In this document: one piece after another, positions 9,962 to 18,902 of the stretch
Position numbering within the stretch: the stretch's first letter is position 1
How the letters are laid out: every line of letters starts with the position of its first letter
Assembly: GCF_000808575.1 (NCBI RefSeq)
Contig: NZ_JWLW01000010.1
Span: 1 to 64,000, forward strand
Source: Alteromonas marina
Lineage (GTDB): Bacteria > Pseudomonadota > Gammaproteobacteria > Enterobacterales > Alteromonadaceae
Length of the DNA: 64,000 bases
Reading direction: 5' to 3'
Notes under the pieces: model-generated
Seen by the model: only the letters and a program-made list of their open reading frames with translations
Database searches by the model: none
What the model was told of the DNA's origin: nothing
Translations under genes and position numbers: made by a program

Positions 9962-10870
9962 TTAAATAAAATTTGCCATTAGTTTCTTAGCAGCATTTAA
10001 TGTTGTGTAATTTTTAGCAATATCTAACTGCTCTCTTCGCTTTTCCTCTCTACCAATCGGATTTTTCAAATAAAAATCTACTAACTCTTCTAATTCTTTG
10101 CTGTTTTGGTAACAGACACCTGCGTAATTTTCTAGTGCATCTTTATTTTTGTCACTAATAAGAAACGCACCACTATGGAGATGGTCCACATACTTATGAC
10201 TAACTGCACCAATTTCATTCATCGTTTCGTGATGGTCAATTAAGCATATTTTTGCAGCTAGCGCCAGATCAGCAAACTGGTGATACTCTATAGTTTTTGC
10301 AACAACAAACTTCTTCGCAGATGGGTTTCCTGAATAACGTTCCCAACCAGGACCATAAAGATGAAAATTCAAGTTATGCTTTTCCACAATAGGTAGTATA
10401 TCTTCGACTATTGGTCTGATCCTTGGTGAACCTATAAAACACAGATCACATTGAGGTAAATTGGGCTTGCCTTTCTTTTCTGATAGTGATGAATAGGGCG
10501 GTAACACTTCAAGCTTTTTCTTGGAATCTAGAAAAGGGTTTTTTTTAAACCACTGTGATGATTCTTTTCTTTTCTTGAGCAGAAAATCTTGAACAAGGTT
10601 GCTAGGCACAAAAACTTTGTTAAACCCGTTTAGGTTCTCTACTTTTTCGAAATGAGAATAAATAATGGCAATGTTATTAGCATCTGGTTCAAACTCACTA
10701 ACATCCTCATAGCTTTTTCTAACAGGTGGACTTAGTAAATAGACTCGATTAACGGCATTTTTTTTGTAGACACAACCAAGCTTTTCTAACTCATGTTTTG
10801 TATTGATAAAAACCCTGTAATCGTACCACAAGACATTTTTATGGGGTGAAGCAATAGAAAACTCAAACAT
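9962..10870 (-). CDS. glycosyltransferase, family 1 / CgeB-like
   Basis: 302 aa, cytoplasmic, with no signal peptide. The C-terminal half has the nucleotide-sugar-binding features of GT-B enzymes of the CgeB/Glyco_trans_1_2 type: FIGSPR at about 147, LYGPGWERY at about 172-180, and an NEIGAVSHKYVDHLHSGAFLI segment near 220-240 where GT-B enzymes have the acceptor and donor contact loop. It is the last intact gene of the glycan operon, 24 bp after the sulfotransferase gene. The donor sugar cannot be told from the sequence. The base composition is AT-rich, like the rest of the operon. Confidence 0.7.
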   Translation of the reverse strand: MFEFSIASPHKNVLWYDYRVFINTKHELEKLGCVYKKNAVNRVYLLSPPVRKSYEDVSEFEPDANNIAIIYSHFEKVENLNGFNKVFVPSNLVQDFLLKKRKESSQWFKKNPFLDSKKKLEVLPPYSSLSEKKGKPNLPQCDLCFIGSPRIRPIVEDILPIVEKHNLNFHLYGPGWERYSGNPSAKKFVVAKTIEYHQFADLALAAKICLIDHHETMNEIGAVSHKYVDHLHSGAFLISDKNKDALENYAGVCYQNSKELEELVDFYLKNPIGREEKRREQLDIAKNYTTLNAAKKLMANFI

Positions 10871-10894
10871 TAGTACTCCTTAATATTTTTTGAG

Positions 10895-11605
10895 TCATTG
10901 TGGGGAGTCATAATCGATAAAGTTTCTGACCAGAAAGTACTCTTCCTTTAAATAGTGCTTGAAGTCATCCTTATTAATGACACTTTTTGAAGGTATTGCA
11001 TTGAGCGTTTTTGTTTTTAATTTGACTTCCATCAACTCGCTAAGCTTTTTGATATCACTATCAAACCTTTCTGTTACACCAACGAATGCAAAATCTTCAA
11101 TAGGTACGTTTTTAAAATAATTTTGATAAGGTCGATTCAAATGCTTAAATTCGTTTTTCTTTAAAAAAAAGTCTAGTATTTCATCGTCAGGAGTATGAAC
11201 CCTTTCCCCGAAAGATTCTTTCAGTAGCAAAAACTCCTTTTTGTGTTTCTGCACGCTAATTAAGTGCTTTAACACTGACCAAGCTCTGGCCACGGGATCT
11301 CTAATCCAAATAATGCGCTTTGCGTTCTGATAAAGCTCTGTTTGGTTTGGGTGTGGCTGAAAATGCCCATGTATCAAAGAAATTCTCTTAGGAATATCCA
11401 ACCTTTGGCCATTTGAGAAATCTTTAACTAACGTTGGGTTATATAAATCATACACTTGACGCCTACCGAAGGCTTCGTCAAAAGATGCTCTGAGAGACGT
11501 ACCCGCTGTTTTAGGAATATGATGAGAAAGCCATCTAACGTCCGAGGTTCCTAAAATACTATTGAAACGAGGCCTAAACTTATTGAATGTACTGATTATT
11601 TTCAT
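10895..11605 (-). CDS. sulfotransferase (PAPS-dependent, carbohydrate type)
   Basis: 236 aa. The N-terminal HHIPKTAGTSLRASF matches the 5'-phosphosulfate-binding loop of membrane/carbohydrate sulfotransferases of the heparan/chondroitin 2-O type, and RIIWIRDPVARAWSVLKH matches the 3'-phosphate-binding motif with its conserved Arg and Ser. No transmembrane helix is visible, so it probably acts in the cytoplasm on glycan precursors. It starts 6 bp after the preceding gene and is one of two sulfotransferase-like genes in the operon. Known family role: transfer of sulfate from PAPS to a hydroxyl group. The target sugar is not known. Confidence 0.8.
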   Translation of the reverse strand: MKIISTFNKFRPRFNSILGTSDVRWLSHHIPKTAGTSLRASFDEAFGRRQVYDLYNPTLVKDFSNGQRLDIPKRISLIHGHFQPHPNQTELYQNAKRIIWIRDPVARAWSVLKHLISVQKHKKEFLLLKESFGERVHTPDDEILDFFLKKNEFKHLNRPYQNYFKNVPIEDFAFVGVTERFDSDIKKLSELMEVKLKTKTLNAIPSKSVINKDDFKHYLKEEYFLVRNFIDYDSPQ

Positions 11606-11611
11606 AAAAAT

Positions 11612-12820
11612 TTACGAGTTTTTAGCCTGTTGCAGTAAGCGTTTATGTAAGTCTATGATTTGGGGCGCTCTGGGGTGTATTTCTAAAGCTCGTTCAACGT
11701 AGCGGAGTGCGACATTAATGTCTATCGTGGAAAAGTAGGTTGCCATTTCTTTCAGTACTACTGGTCTTCCGATAGATGAAATGAACTTATCATCACCAAA
11801 CTTTTTTACTAACTCTCTGTAGATTTCTTCATTGGTAAATTGAAGTGCTCTGACTGCTTTGGTAGCTTCTTTACTATCAATTGACGATATTGCACTTATA
11901 CTCTTTTCATACCTCTGCAATATGAATTTTTTCGCTACGTTCATTTCTTTTGAAAGCGTAGTTTCATCTAAGAAGTCTATAAAACTTTGACTGTATATCT
12001 CATGAGCTTCCTTATTCAAAGAGAATGTCGTCTCCTCTCCCATACACCTGTTGTAACCTGAACGATTAGTTTTAATTTGAGACTGCTTACTAGAAGGACG
12101 CCCCCTGTTCAATAACGATACGTACTCAGTGGGTGAGCGAAACATTCTGTGAATAATCATTATCTCTCTGTCGTAAGAGAGAGAACTATTAAGTTGCTCA
12201 TGTTGTCCGTCTTCTGGCTTATACACCGTTCCATCGGCTAACAGCATTTTTGCTCGCGAAATCACAGGTAGGTGCAAAAGAACTTTTTGTACTTTATCTG
12301 ATACTTTGAAAACTGTTTTTACCAGCTTATGTCTTCTTCCTACTATGTCACATGACAATTGACTAAAAGGTTCTTCTCGCCCTAATTCGTTAATCCATTG
12401 AAATGAAATAGAGTCGGGATGCTTTAGCTTAGATATAACTTTATCTATGGATGTTGTGAGATCTCTGGGCATCCAGAATTCATCAATATCCAAATACATT
12501 AAGTAGTCGAAGTCTTTATTTTTTTTCTCTTTGTCTAGAGCTAATGCGTATACAATTTCTTGAATTTTCCCACTGACTTCTTCAGAACACAAATCAATCC
12601 AATCGGCAGTAAAGAAGTTAACCTGAGGATATTTATCAGAAATTTTTTTCAATATTTTTAGTGAGTTATCGCTAGTTCTATTCACATAAATATCAATAGC
12701 GTCAAACCCTAAATATAAATGATGGTGTATCCACTCTGCAAAGTAAGCACCCTCATCTTTAGCAACCGCGACAATTTTGGTTTTTATCTTACTCTTATTA
12801 ATTTTGAACATATTAATCAT
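11612..12820 (-). CDS. glycosyltransferase, GT2/GT92-like (Glyco_tranf_2_4)
   Basis: 402 aa. Begins with a GT-A type core: KIVAVAKDEGAYFAEWIHHH at about 15-34, then a GFDAIDIYVNRTSDNS segment, and the metal-binding YLDIDEFW motif at about 108-115. This arrangement is typical of the glycosyltransferase 92/2_4 group. The last 40 residues resemble a single TPR-like helical hairpin. The start codon overlaps the stop of the upstream sulfotransferase by 4 nt (ATGA), showing translational coupling. The donor and acceptor are not identifiable. Confidence 0.75.
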   Translation of the reverse strand: MINMFKINKSKIKTKIVAVAKDEGAYFAEWIHHHLYLGFDAIDIYVNRTSDNSLKILKKISDKYPQVNFFTADWIDLCSEEVSGKIQEIVYALALDKEKKNKDFDYLMYLDIDEFWMPRDLTTSIDKVISKLKHPDSISFQWINELGREEPFSQLSCDIVGRRHKLVKTVFKVSDKVQKVLLHLPVISRAKMLLADGTVYKPEDGQHEQLNSSLSYDREIMIIHRMFRSPTEYVSLLNRGRPSSKQSQIKTNRSGYNRCMGEETTFSLNKEAHEIYSQSFIDFLDETTLSKEMNVAKKFILQRYEKSISAISSIDSKEATKAVRALQFTNEEIYRELVKKFGDDKFISSIGRPVVLKEMATYFSTIDINVALRYVERALEIHPRAPQIIDLHKRLLQQAKNS

Positions 12821-13797
12821 AAAAACTTTCGTAATTGATTAGACAGGGACTCAAACATAGAGCGAGCACGTTCATCCACTAACCACTTTTGGCTGCTTAT
12901 GCTGAACGAGTTAAGTAAAAGGCTCTCTTCGTAGTTCACGAGACAATGCTCGAACTTGTTAGTGAGTACATTTTCACTGCGTTGATCTATAAAATACTTG
13001 TCAGCATTCACGTGGATGACATCTTTCTCAATAATTTTCAGTAGGTCTTGAAGTAGGTTCTGATTTAATTGATCTTTGTTTTCGTTAAATGCCAACCTTA
13101 CCGCAACACCAGTGACATTCGATGTAAGAGCAAAGTGACAATTCAGAGCGCGTAACAATTCTGATTCATGAAATTTCATCGATTTATTGCTTGCGTTCTT
13201 GTCTTGCAGTGGAACAGTAAGTTCAGAAGCGTTTTTAAGACCTACGAGCCCACAAAAAAGATCAAGCAAATTATCTGCTTTTGCTGCAGCATCGTAGTCG
13301 ATGATAGATATATTGTTTTTACCGAAAACCCGAGCAAGCATACTAAGCTTTACATCTGGCGAAAGCATTCCACTAGTCGCTGGTCTCGCAATATGAGGGA
13401 AGTGATACTCAAAAAAGGTGTCTTGCCCACCGTGTTTTACATATTCTTGCCAAATTGAAAAAAGCTTCTTATTCGCCCTTCTCCAGGCGTAAATCACTTC
13501 TATCTCAAAATCAACTAAACGCTCTTTGAGGTATCTAAAGTCGTCCTCATTAAGCGATATAAAGTCTTCGCTTGATAAAAGAACGTTCTTACCCGTGTGC
13601 TTAAGAAAAGATACGTCATCGTCAGTAATCTCTCGCTCTTTCACCTTACTTCTGAATTCATGATGTCCAAAAATAGTAAGGAATCCTTTTGGATAAAAAA
13701 GTCCCTTCTGAAGCAATAACCCTTGGTTATCCAACATAGTTTTTTGAATTAGTGTTGTGCCCGTTTTGTGAGGCCCTACATGTAAATATAACTTCAT
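12817..13797 (-). CDS. sulfotransferase-like protein
   Basis: 326 aa from the ATG at 13797, which lies one base after the TAG of the gene upstream; a longer frame would overlap that gene. The start MKLYLHVGPHKTGTTLIQ is a clear PAPS-binding P-loop-like motif (HKTGTT). A less obvious second motif lies in VIYAWRRANKKLFSIWQEYV near 140-160, the place of the 3'-phosphate site. There is no membrane segment. With 10895-11605 this gives the operon two sulfotransferases, probably for different positions or sugars of the same polymer. The assignment is firm for the fold and weak for the substrate. Confidence 0.7.
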   Translation of the reverse strand: MKLYLHVGPHKTGTTLIQKTMLDNQGLLLQKGLFYPKGFLTIFGHHEFRSKVKEREITDDDVSFLKHTGKNVLLSSEDFISLNEDDFRYLKERLVDFEIEVIYAWRRANKKLFSIWQEYVKHGGQDTFFEYHFPHIARPATSGMLSPDVKLSMLARVFGKNNISIIDYDAAAKADNLLDLFCGLVGLKNASELTVPLQDKNASNKSMKFHESELLRALNCHFALTSNVTGVAVRLAFNENKDQLNQNLLQDLLKIIEKDVIHVNADKYFIDQRSENVLTNKFEHCLVNYEESLLLNSFSISSQKWLVDERARSMFESLSNQLRKFL

Positions 13798-13798
13798 T

Positions 13799-15715
13799 CT
13801 ATTCACCAAAAAATGGGTAGCGGCCAAAGTGCGAGATAAGCTTTCCCCATTTTAATATGTTTTCTTCGTTGTCTAATTTATGGTCTGTGAGATTGGCAAT
13901 ACGCCATTTGTCTAATGGGTTGAGTATATGAACATTTTGAAGTCCAAAGTCACCGCAAATTTGAGCATCTGAGCGCACGTTGTCTCCCACGTGAATAAAG
14001 CTTTTTTCAAGCTTGTCGACTCTAGACTTGACGTATTTCCACATAGTTCCGGTGTCTTTACGTTTTTTAATGTCAGAACTGACTAATAACGTGTAAGGAA
14101 CCGAAATGCCAATCTTACGTAGCATTTTTGATATTTGCTCTTTGGTATAGTAGATGTCTGTGATAAACCAAATGTCTCGCCCTTTCGCATTTAACTCATG
14201 AACGATCTTAACCATTTCGTCTTTCGGCTGTGCCATTTCCAGATCATAACAGAACTCGCGCTCGGCCCAGTTTTGAGTAATAAGCGGGTCTATTTCTTTC
14301 TCAATTGCTAAAGCGTGATACGTTTCAAATATATCAACATCGCCCTCAAAGTTTTGTTTTTTACGACAAGCTAGTTCTGCAGCATTACGATCCTCTACAA
14401 ATGCTTCAGGACTTTGGAAGAAACCTTCATTGACCAAGTCCTTACCTAATTTGAACTTGGCATAGTCCGGCGCAGTGTAGTCTCGACGCAACACCGTATC
14501 AAATATATCAAACGAGACAATGTCAAAATTTTGAATGTCTCCTAGTAGAGATTCAGGCGATTTGAAATATGAGGCAGATATAGAAGACTTGTCAGTTGTA
14601 AATTTACCTTGCGGAGGATAATAAAAGAACTGTTTATATCCTTGCTTTTCGGCTAACAGACCAAGTACTCGCTCCAACGCATGTAACCAACTTCCATCGT
14701 TAGGTAATGGTTCGATTGGAAAATCTTCATAAGTAAACTTCCTATCAAGCAAAGGTTTTAACGCTTTCGGCCTAGCCCAGAACATTCCACCAACCGGGTA
14801 GTTGACGAAGTTGTCTGAAATATCTAACCCCCAATCATCCTCAAACCCTTTTGCAAATGGCTTATTGCAAGTCCAATGGTTTACCCACGCTGGCATCATC
14901 CAGAAAGATGTTGGGTAATACATCCCCAGATCATCATTACCATCAAACAAGCGAAGCACTGATTTAACAACGTGTTTATCCTTTAGAAGGAAGTTATTTA
15001 AGTAGTCAAACCATTGCGTTTGTTCTCGCCCGCTATAAAGTGACTTTTTCGAATGCAGATGACACATTAGGTCGTACTCTAGTAACTCTTTACTAAAGTT
15101 GACTAAGAATGGACCGAAGTTCCTACCTCGATTTTCACAAATCGTGGTTTTAACAGATTTCACATTATCGAGCTTACTAAATTTATTTTTAGATGCTTGC
15201 TCAATATCACTTGTTCCCGCGGTTACAAAAATATCAACATTTGTTGGAAAGTGTCGGACTGTATCGGCAAATTTATCAACAAAATCTGGATAATAAATAT
15301 GTAGAACTATGGCTATTTTCTGGGACTTCCAAGTTGAAGAATCTTTCGCCAACAATTCATCTGACGGTAGCCATCGGTCGAAAACACCTGCTGATGCTCT
15401 ACCCTCATATCGCCCGTGATACATATAATGAAGGAGAGGACTTATACCATTGAGATAAATATCAACATTACATCTTTGATAAAATTCCGTATCAAAGCGC
15501 GCAGATGGATTTACGTTCGACGACGTCGATTTATCTAAATAATCTGTAAATGCTGCTAACTCATGTGGAAATTGGCCATAACGTTCTTGGTACCAATTAT
15601 AATCAAACAGCCCTTCGGATTTTGCTAGCTTAAATGCTTTTGCTATTTTTGGCTTTGAACTCAGTTCTAGCGATTGTTGCGCACGTCTTACTATCTTCTT
15701 TACATTACTCTTCAT
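13799..15715 (-). CDS. RgpF-like glycan synthesis protein fused to HAD hydrolase
   Basis: 638 aa from the ATG at 15715, one base past the stop of the gene before it. Residues of about 120-390 resemble rhamnan synthesis protein F (RgpF): IVLHIYYPDF, CENRGRNFGPF, HLHSKKS and PVGGMFWARPKAL. The C-terminal third is a HAD-superfamily hydrolase: motif I VSFDIFDTVLRR (about 410), motif II WFITDIYY, and motif IV HVGDNVRSD. RgpF domains build rhamnose-rich polysaccharide, and the HAD part is of the COG5610 type often found in surface-glycan clusters. It sits between the COG5610-like gene and the first sulfotransferase gene. Confidence 0.75.
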   Translation of the reverse strand: MKSNVKKIVRRAQQSLELSSKPKIAKAFKLAKSEGLFDYNWYQERYGQFPHELAAFTDYLDKSTSSNVNPSARFDTEFYQRCNVDIYLNGISPLLHYMYHGRYEGRASAGVFDRWLPSDELLAKDSSTWKSQKIAIVLHIYYPDFVDKFADTVRHFPTNVDIFVTAGTSDIEQASKNKFSKLDNVKSVKTTICENRGRNFGPFLVNFSKELLEYDLMCHLHSKKSLYSGREQTQWFDYLNNFLLKDKHVVKSVLRLFDGNDDLGMYYPTSFWMMPAWVNHWTCNKPFAKGFEDDWGLDISDNFVNYPVGGMFWARPKALKPLLDRKFTYEDFPIEPLPNDGSWLHALERVLGLLAEKQGYKQFFYYPPQGKFTTDKSSISASYFKSPESLLGDIQNFDIVSFDIFDTVLRRDYTAPDYAKFKLGKDLVNEGFFQSPEAFVEDRNAAELACRKKQNFEGDVDIFETYHALAIEKEIDPLITQNWAEREFCYDLEMAQPKDEMVKIVHELNAKGRDIWFITDIYYTKEQISKMLRKIGISVPYTLLVSSDIKKRKDTGTMWKYVKSRVDKLEKSFIHVGDNVRSDAQICGDFGLQNVHILNPLDKWRIANLTDHKLDNEENILKWGKLISHFGRYPFFGE

Positions 15716-15716
15716 A

Positions 15717-16766
15717 CTACAACCCAAAGAAACTAAGTGGATTAAGGTTCCCTTCACCTGAAATTGCATCGTCTAACACAAACAAAGGCCATGTCGCTCT
15801 TGGAAGCAAATTACGATGGGTGACATAGGTTTCAAATAGCTCTTCTATCTCTTCTACCGAGTACAGAACAGTGTGTTTAATACAGTCTTCAACGCAGGAA
15901 AGCGCACCACCTTGAACCGTAGCAAGATCAGTGAAGTTTTCCTGTGTATATGTCTGCTTGCCATAGCAAAAATGAAAACTATCGTTATTTACGTTTTGCA
16001 GAATGTCTACGAATTGGCCATTTGGGGCAGTTAAGAGCGACTCTAAAAACATTGATCGGTCAAGCATCATATAGCCGCCCCCCATTTTGACGTCAGTCTT
16101 AAATACATGATTAATAGACGCCACATTATCACCAATCTCAATTTGTCCTGACTTTGTAGTTATCATATAAATACCGGAGATATCTTTTTTCAATAACAAT
16201 GTCAGCAATTTTTGTATCGTTCCCGAATACCCTACATCTAAAACAACTGGGGTTACAGTGCTATCAGTTAAACCTACGCTATTCAAATAATTCAAGTATA
16301 TCTCTCTCGTAGGAGATGTGACTTTACGTATACTTTTCTGATTAGCTTTTAAAATACGACATATGTAATCGAAATCTTCAGGTAAAGAGATTGCCTTATC
16401 TAGATCTCCGCTATCCAGGAACTCTTCTACATTTTCCTGAGTGAAAGCGAATCGAGATTTAAAAAAGTCACCTAACGTACCTTTGAAGCTATGCTTGACG
16501 CTATATTTCCAAGATTCTTCAATATCACACGTAATTCTAAACAAGAATGTTCTAGAAACGTTCAAGTAACTAGAAGCTACATTTCCATTATTTACAATGT
16601 CGAATGCTTTTTCGAAAACATAGCCTTCTCGGGCCAGGTGGAAAACTTTAACGTTTGTATGAGATGCTAGTTGGCGTAACTGCCTGTTAACTTCGGTAAC
16701 ATATGTAGCGATTATAGGCCCTAAAAAATTGTATCCAAATTCCCTTAATGATTTATTTTTAAGCAT
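15717..16766 (-). CDS. COG5610-like protein lacking its own HAD domain
   Basis: 349 aa, first gene of the glycan operon. It shows the region usually found behind the HAD domain in COG5610 proteins: FGYNFLGPIIATYV at about 10, VKVFHLAREGYVFEKAF near 40, then YLNVSRTFLFR. The DVGYSGTIQKLL segment near 193 is also typical. In many bacteria the HAD domain and this region form one polypeptide; here the HAD part is on the neighbouring gene. The biochemical role is not established. No ribosome site stands out in the AT-rich leader. Confidence 0.6.
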   Translation of the reverse strand: MLKNKSLREFGYNFLGPIIATYVTEVNRQLRQLASHTNVKVFHLAREGYVFEKAFDIVNNGNVASSYLNVSRTFLFRITCDIEESWKYSVKHSFKGTLGDFFKSRFAFTQENVEEFLDSGDLDKAISLPEDFDYICRILKANQKSIRKVTSPTREIYLNYLNSVGLTDSTVTPVVLDVGYSGTIQKLLTLLLKKDISGIYMITTKSGQIEIGDNVASINHVFKTDVKMGGGYMMLDRSMFLESLLTAPNGQFVDILQNVNNDSFHFCYGKQTYTQENFTDLATVQGGALSCVEDCIKHTVLYSVEEIEELFETYVTHRNLLPRATWPLFVLDDAISGEGNLNPLSFFGL

Positions 16767-17293
16767 ATTTATTCTGCGTGTGTTTTTGTGGAAAAATCCA
16801 ATTCTAATTAATGAACATACATGTTTCGTGGATGAAACCGAAGGCCTATTTGGCTTTGATTATGGTTCTGCTTTCTTCTGCTTCGTTCCCAACACTTTCT
16901 ATACATTTGAAGCAAATCATATGCACTCCTGCTAACTAAAAAATCAAGAGCAACAAACGCTACAGACGGTTTGGGAATTTACAAAAATAAACGAACAAAT
17001 GAAAGGACATACAATGAGTATGTTTTTGAACAAGAGAACTTAACCTAATTCCATCTTCGTCTACTAAAATGCGTTCATACTGAAGCATATAAACACTAAT
17101 TTTCAACATCTCCAAACCGTCCATAATACACGAAAACAGTTTTGTGATATACCACAAAGTTTGCGGCACTGTTGGCTTGAATAAAACAAACAAAGGCGTT
17201 AAACACACGAATTTAACGCATAGCTTTTAATCAATAGTTTGAATAATTTTAAACTTTGTAGATTTTTATAATTACCCTAATTTTAATAGGGGG
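16767..17293 (-). other. 527-bp AT-rich intergenic region between flagellin and glycan operon
   Basis: No convincing gene. The longest open frame (16960-17208, minus strand) lacks a ribosome site and looks random. The segment must hold the flagellin terminator and the start signal for the glycan operon. A weak stem CCCTA/TAGGG with a 7-nt loop lies directly past the flagellin stop (17275-17292). No strong promoter was picked out. Confidence 0.4.
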
Positions 17294-18643
17294 TTAGTTG
17301 GCGAGACTGCCACTCAACAAACCCAAAACCTGCTCATCAGTAGACTTAGCCTGGGCCCTTACAGAAATACTCGCTTGCTCAACTATTTGCGCCTGTGTTG
17401 ATTTAGCAGTTTCTTCTGCAAAGTCAGTATCGAGGATTTGAGACCGGGCTGCCATTAGTCCTTCGTGCATACGGTCATTAATTTTAAGGGCCGACTCCAT
17501 TTGATTCATTTTTGCGCCGTAAAAAGCGCGGCTCTTGCTAACATACGCTAGGGCATCATCAATTTGCTGTAACGAGACTTCTGCATTTTCAAAAGTGAGC
17601 ACATCGCTTTCAACCATATTTAGGTCAGATAAACCCACTGGCGTTTTTGCAAGGTTAATGTAGTCCGTACCTTCGCTTAAAGAATTGGTGGCGGTAATGT
17701 CAACTGGGCCGGCTTCAAAGCTGTCTCCACCACTTCCGGGAGAACCCAACGTATCCCAATCTACCGTTGCATCAAAAAAGCCCTGCCCCACTACCGAAAT
17801 AATGAGTGGCTCATTTGTGTTATCAATAGTTAAGGTTTCTGTGGTTACCCCCGGATGCTGGTCGCCTGAGAAGGTGAATGTTGTTCCGTTAATTGTGCCT
17901 GAGCCATTGGTTATTAACGAACTGCTGTCGTAGCTTGCCGTTGGGGTATACCCTTCTTGGGTTAAAAATAAAAGGCTTTTAATGTCGCTTCCCGAACCTA
18001 CACCGTTAATAGACCATACATTGTCTGAGAGAGGCGTACCGACCAAGTGCCTACCGCTTGTGGTAAAAACTTGAAGATCGTCGTCAAGTGAAAAACTATC
18101 GATATTTATAGAGATGTTTGTAGAGCCTGCCGGAATGTAAGCAATGGAACGCAGCCCGCTATTTAGGCGCGTTGGACTGCCCTTTACAAAGGTATCGCCT
18201 ATGGATGATACATTATCAGACAACAAGTCGTTATCGCCTAGCAAGGGCAAACGATTAAATGCTTCCGTGTTGTAGGCAATGCCATTGAGCGCGTTTTTCA
18301 ATTGCTGGAATTCTTTATCTAGTGCTCGCCTATCAGCATCTGTGTTGATGCCGTTTTGAGACTGCATCGCTAATTGCCGCATACGCTGCAATATATCGGC
18401 AGACTCTTGCAGCCCCCCTTCTGCTATTTGCGCATAGCTAATGCCGTCATTTAAGTTACGGCGAAGTTGATTTTTGGCAATGGACTCTGACGTTAAACGG
18501 TTGGAAATTTGTAAGCCAGCACTGTCATCTGCAGCACTATTTATTCTAAGCCCTGAACTTAGCCGTTCATAAGCTGTAGACAGCGTTTTACTAAACACTG
18601 GGTTTGATGATAACGATTGCGTGAACGATGAAACGGTTAACAT
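17294..18643 (-). CDS. fliC: flagellin
   Basis: 449 aa. The N-terminal D0/D1 region has LSSGLRINSAADDSAGLQIS (about 27-47), then RLTSESIAKNQLRRNLNDGIS and the IAEGGLQESADILQRMRQLA helix. The C-terminal D1/D0 helices (about 355-449) end in QVLGLLSGSLAN. The central 220 residues are a variable surface domain with a DDDLQVFTTSGRHLVGTPL segment. As is normal for flagellins, there is no signal peptide. AAGGAAG lies 3-4 nt before ATG. The gene stands alone, away from other flagellar structural genes, with a candidate sigma54 promoter upstream and glycan genes downstream. Product: the filament subunit, exported by the flagellar type III apparatus. Confidence 0.93.
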   Translation of the reverse strand: MLTVSSFTQSLSSNPVFSKTLSTAYERLSSGLRINSAADDSAGLQISNRLTSESIAKNQLRRNLNDGISYAQIAEGGLQESADILQRMRQLAMQSQNGINTDADRRALDKEFQQLKNALNGIAYNTEAFNRLPLLGDNDLLSDNVSSIGDTFVKGSPTRLNSGLRSIAYIPAGSTNISINIDSFSLDDDLQVFTTSGRHLVGTPLSDNVWSINGVGSGSDIKSLLFLTQEGYTPTASYDSSSLITNGSGTINGTTFTFSGDQHPGVTTETLTIDNTNEPLIISVVGQGFFDATVDWDTLGSPGSGGDSFEAGPVDITATNSLSEGTDYINLAKTPVGLSDLNMVESDVLTFENAEVSLQQIDDALAYVSKSRAFYGAKMNQMESALKINDRMHEGLMAARSQILDTDFAEETAKSTQAQIVEQASISVRAQAKSTDEQVLGLLSGSLAN

Positions 18644-18755
18644 AAACTTCCTTGCTATGAAAAACTGAAATACATAAATTACGAAAAACTAACAGAGAGC
18701 AACGTTTTCAATGCACGGTTTGAATACTTACTTGAAGATTTTCTGTAAATAACAT

Positions 18756-18772
18756 AGCAAGCAACAAGCCAA
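18756..18772 (-). promoter_or_regulatory. candidate sigma54 (-24/-12) promoter of flagellin
   Basis: Minus-strand TTGGCTTGTTGCTTGCT has GG and GC separated by exactly 10 nt, with TGGC at -24 and TTGCT at -12, close to the consensus TGGCAC-N5-TTGCW. It sits about 115 nt upstream of the flagellin start, leaving a leader of about 100 nt. Sigma54 control of a major flagellin is known in Vibrio (flaA). Confidence 0.55.
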
Positions 18773-18806
18773 AGTGATGAATAGATGTTTAAAAAGTAGA
18801 TTTAGT

Positions 18807-18834
18807 TGGGGTCAGAGTAACGACTCTGACCCCA
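18807..18834. repeat. REP-like perfect hairpin
   Basis: A perfect 12-bp inverted repeat (TGGGGTCAGAGT / ACTCTGACCCCA) with the 4-nt loop AACG. Short hairpins of this GGGGTCAGAGT type recur between genes in many gammaproteobacteria, often with REP-associated transposases. No such transposase is in this window, and no second copy was noticed. Confidence 0.6.
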
Positions 18835-18849
18835 TTATTCTTTGGGCAC

Positions 18850-18888
18850 AAAAAAAGGGGCCTGAGTTTTAACTCAGGCCCCTTTTTC
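18850..18888 (-). terminator. terminator of the alpha ribosomal operon
   Basis: A long GC-rich stem (AGGGGCCTGAGTT paired with AACTCAGGCCCCT) is flanked by A and T runs on both sides, so it could work in both directions. It lies 15 bp past the rplQ stop codon. Confidence 0.92.
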
Positions 18889-18902
18889 TAATCGAGTATT
18901 AA

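Noticed and set aside
16960-17208. 82-codon open frame on the minus strand between flagellin and the glycan operon
   Set aside because: No ribosome site, no family resemblance, and an AT-rich random-looking sequence; noncoding is more likely.
9962-18643. Flagellin glycosylation island of the classical maf/neu type
   Set aside because: No maf, neuB or pseudaminic acid genes are present, so the link between the glycan operon and flagellin stays a guess based on position.
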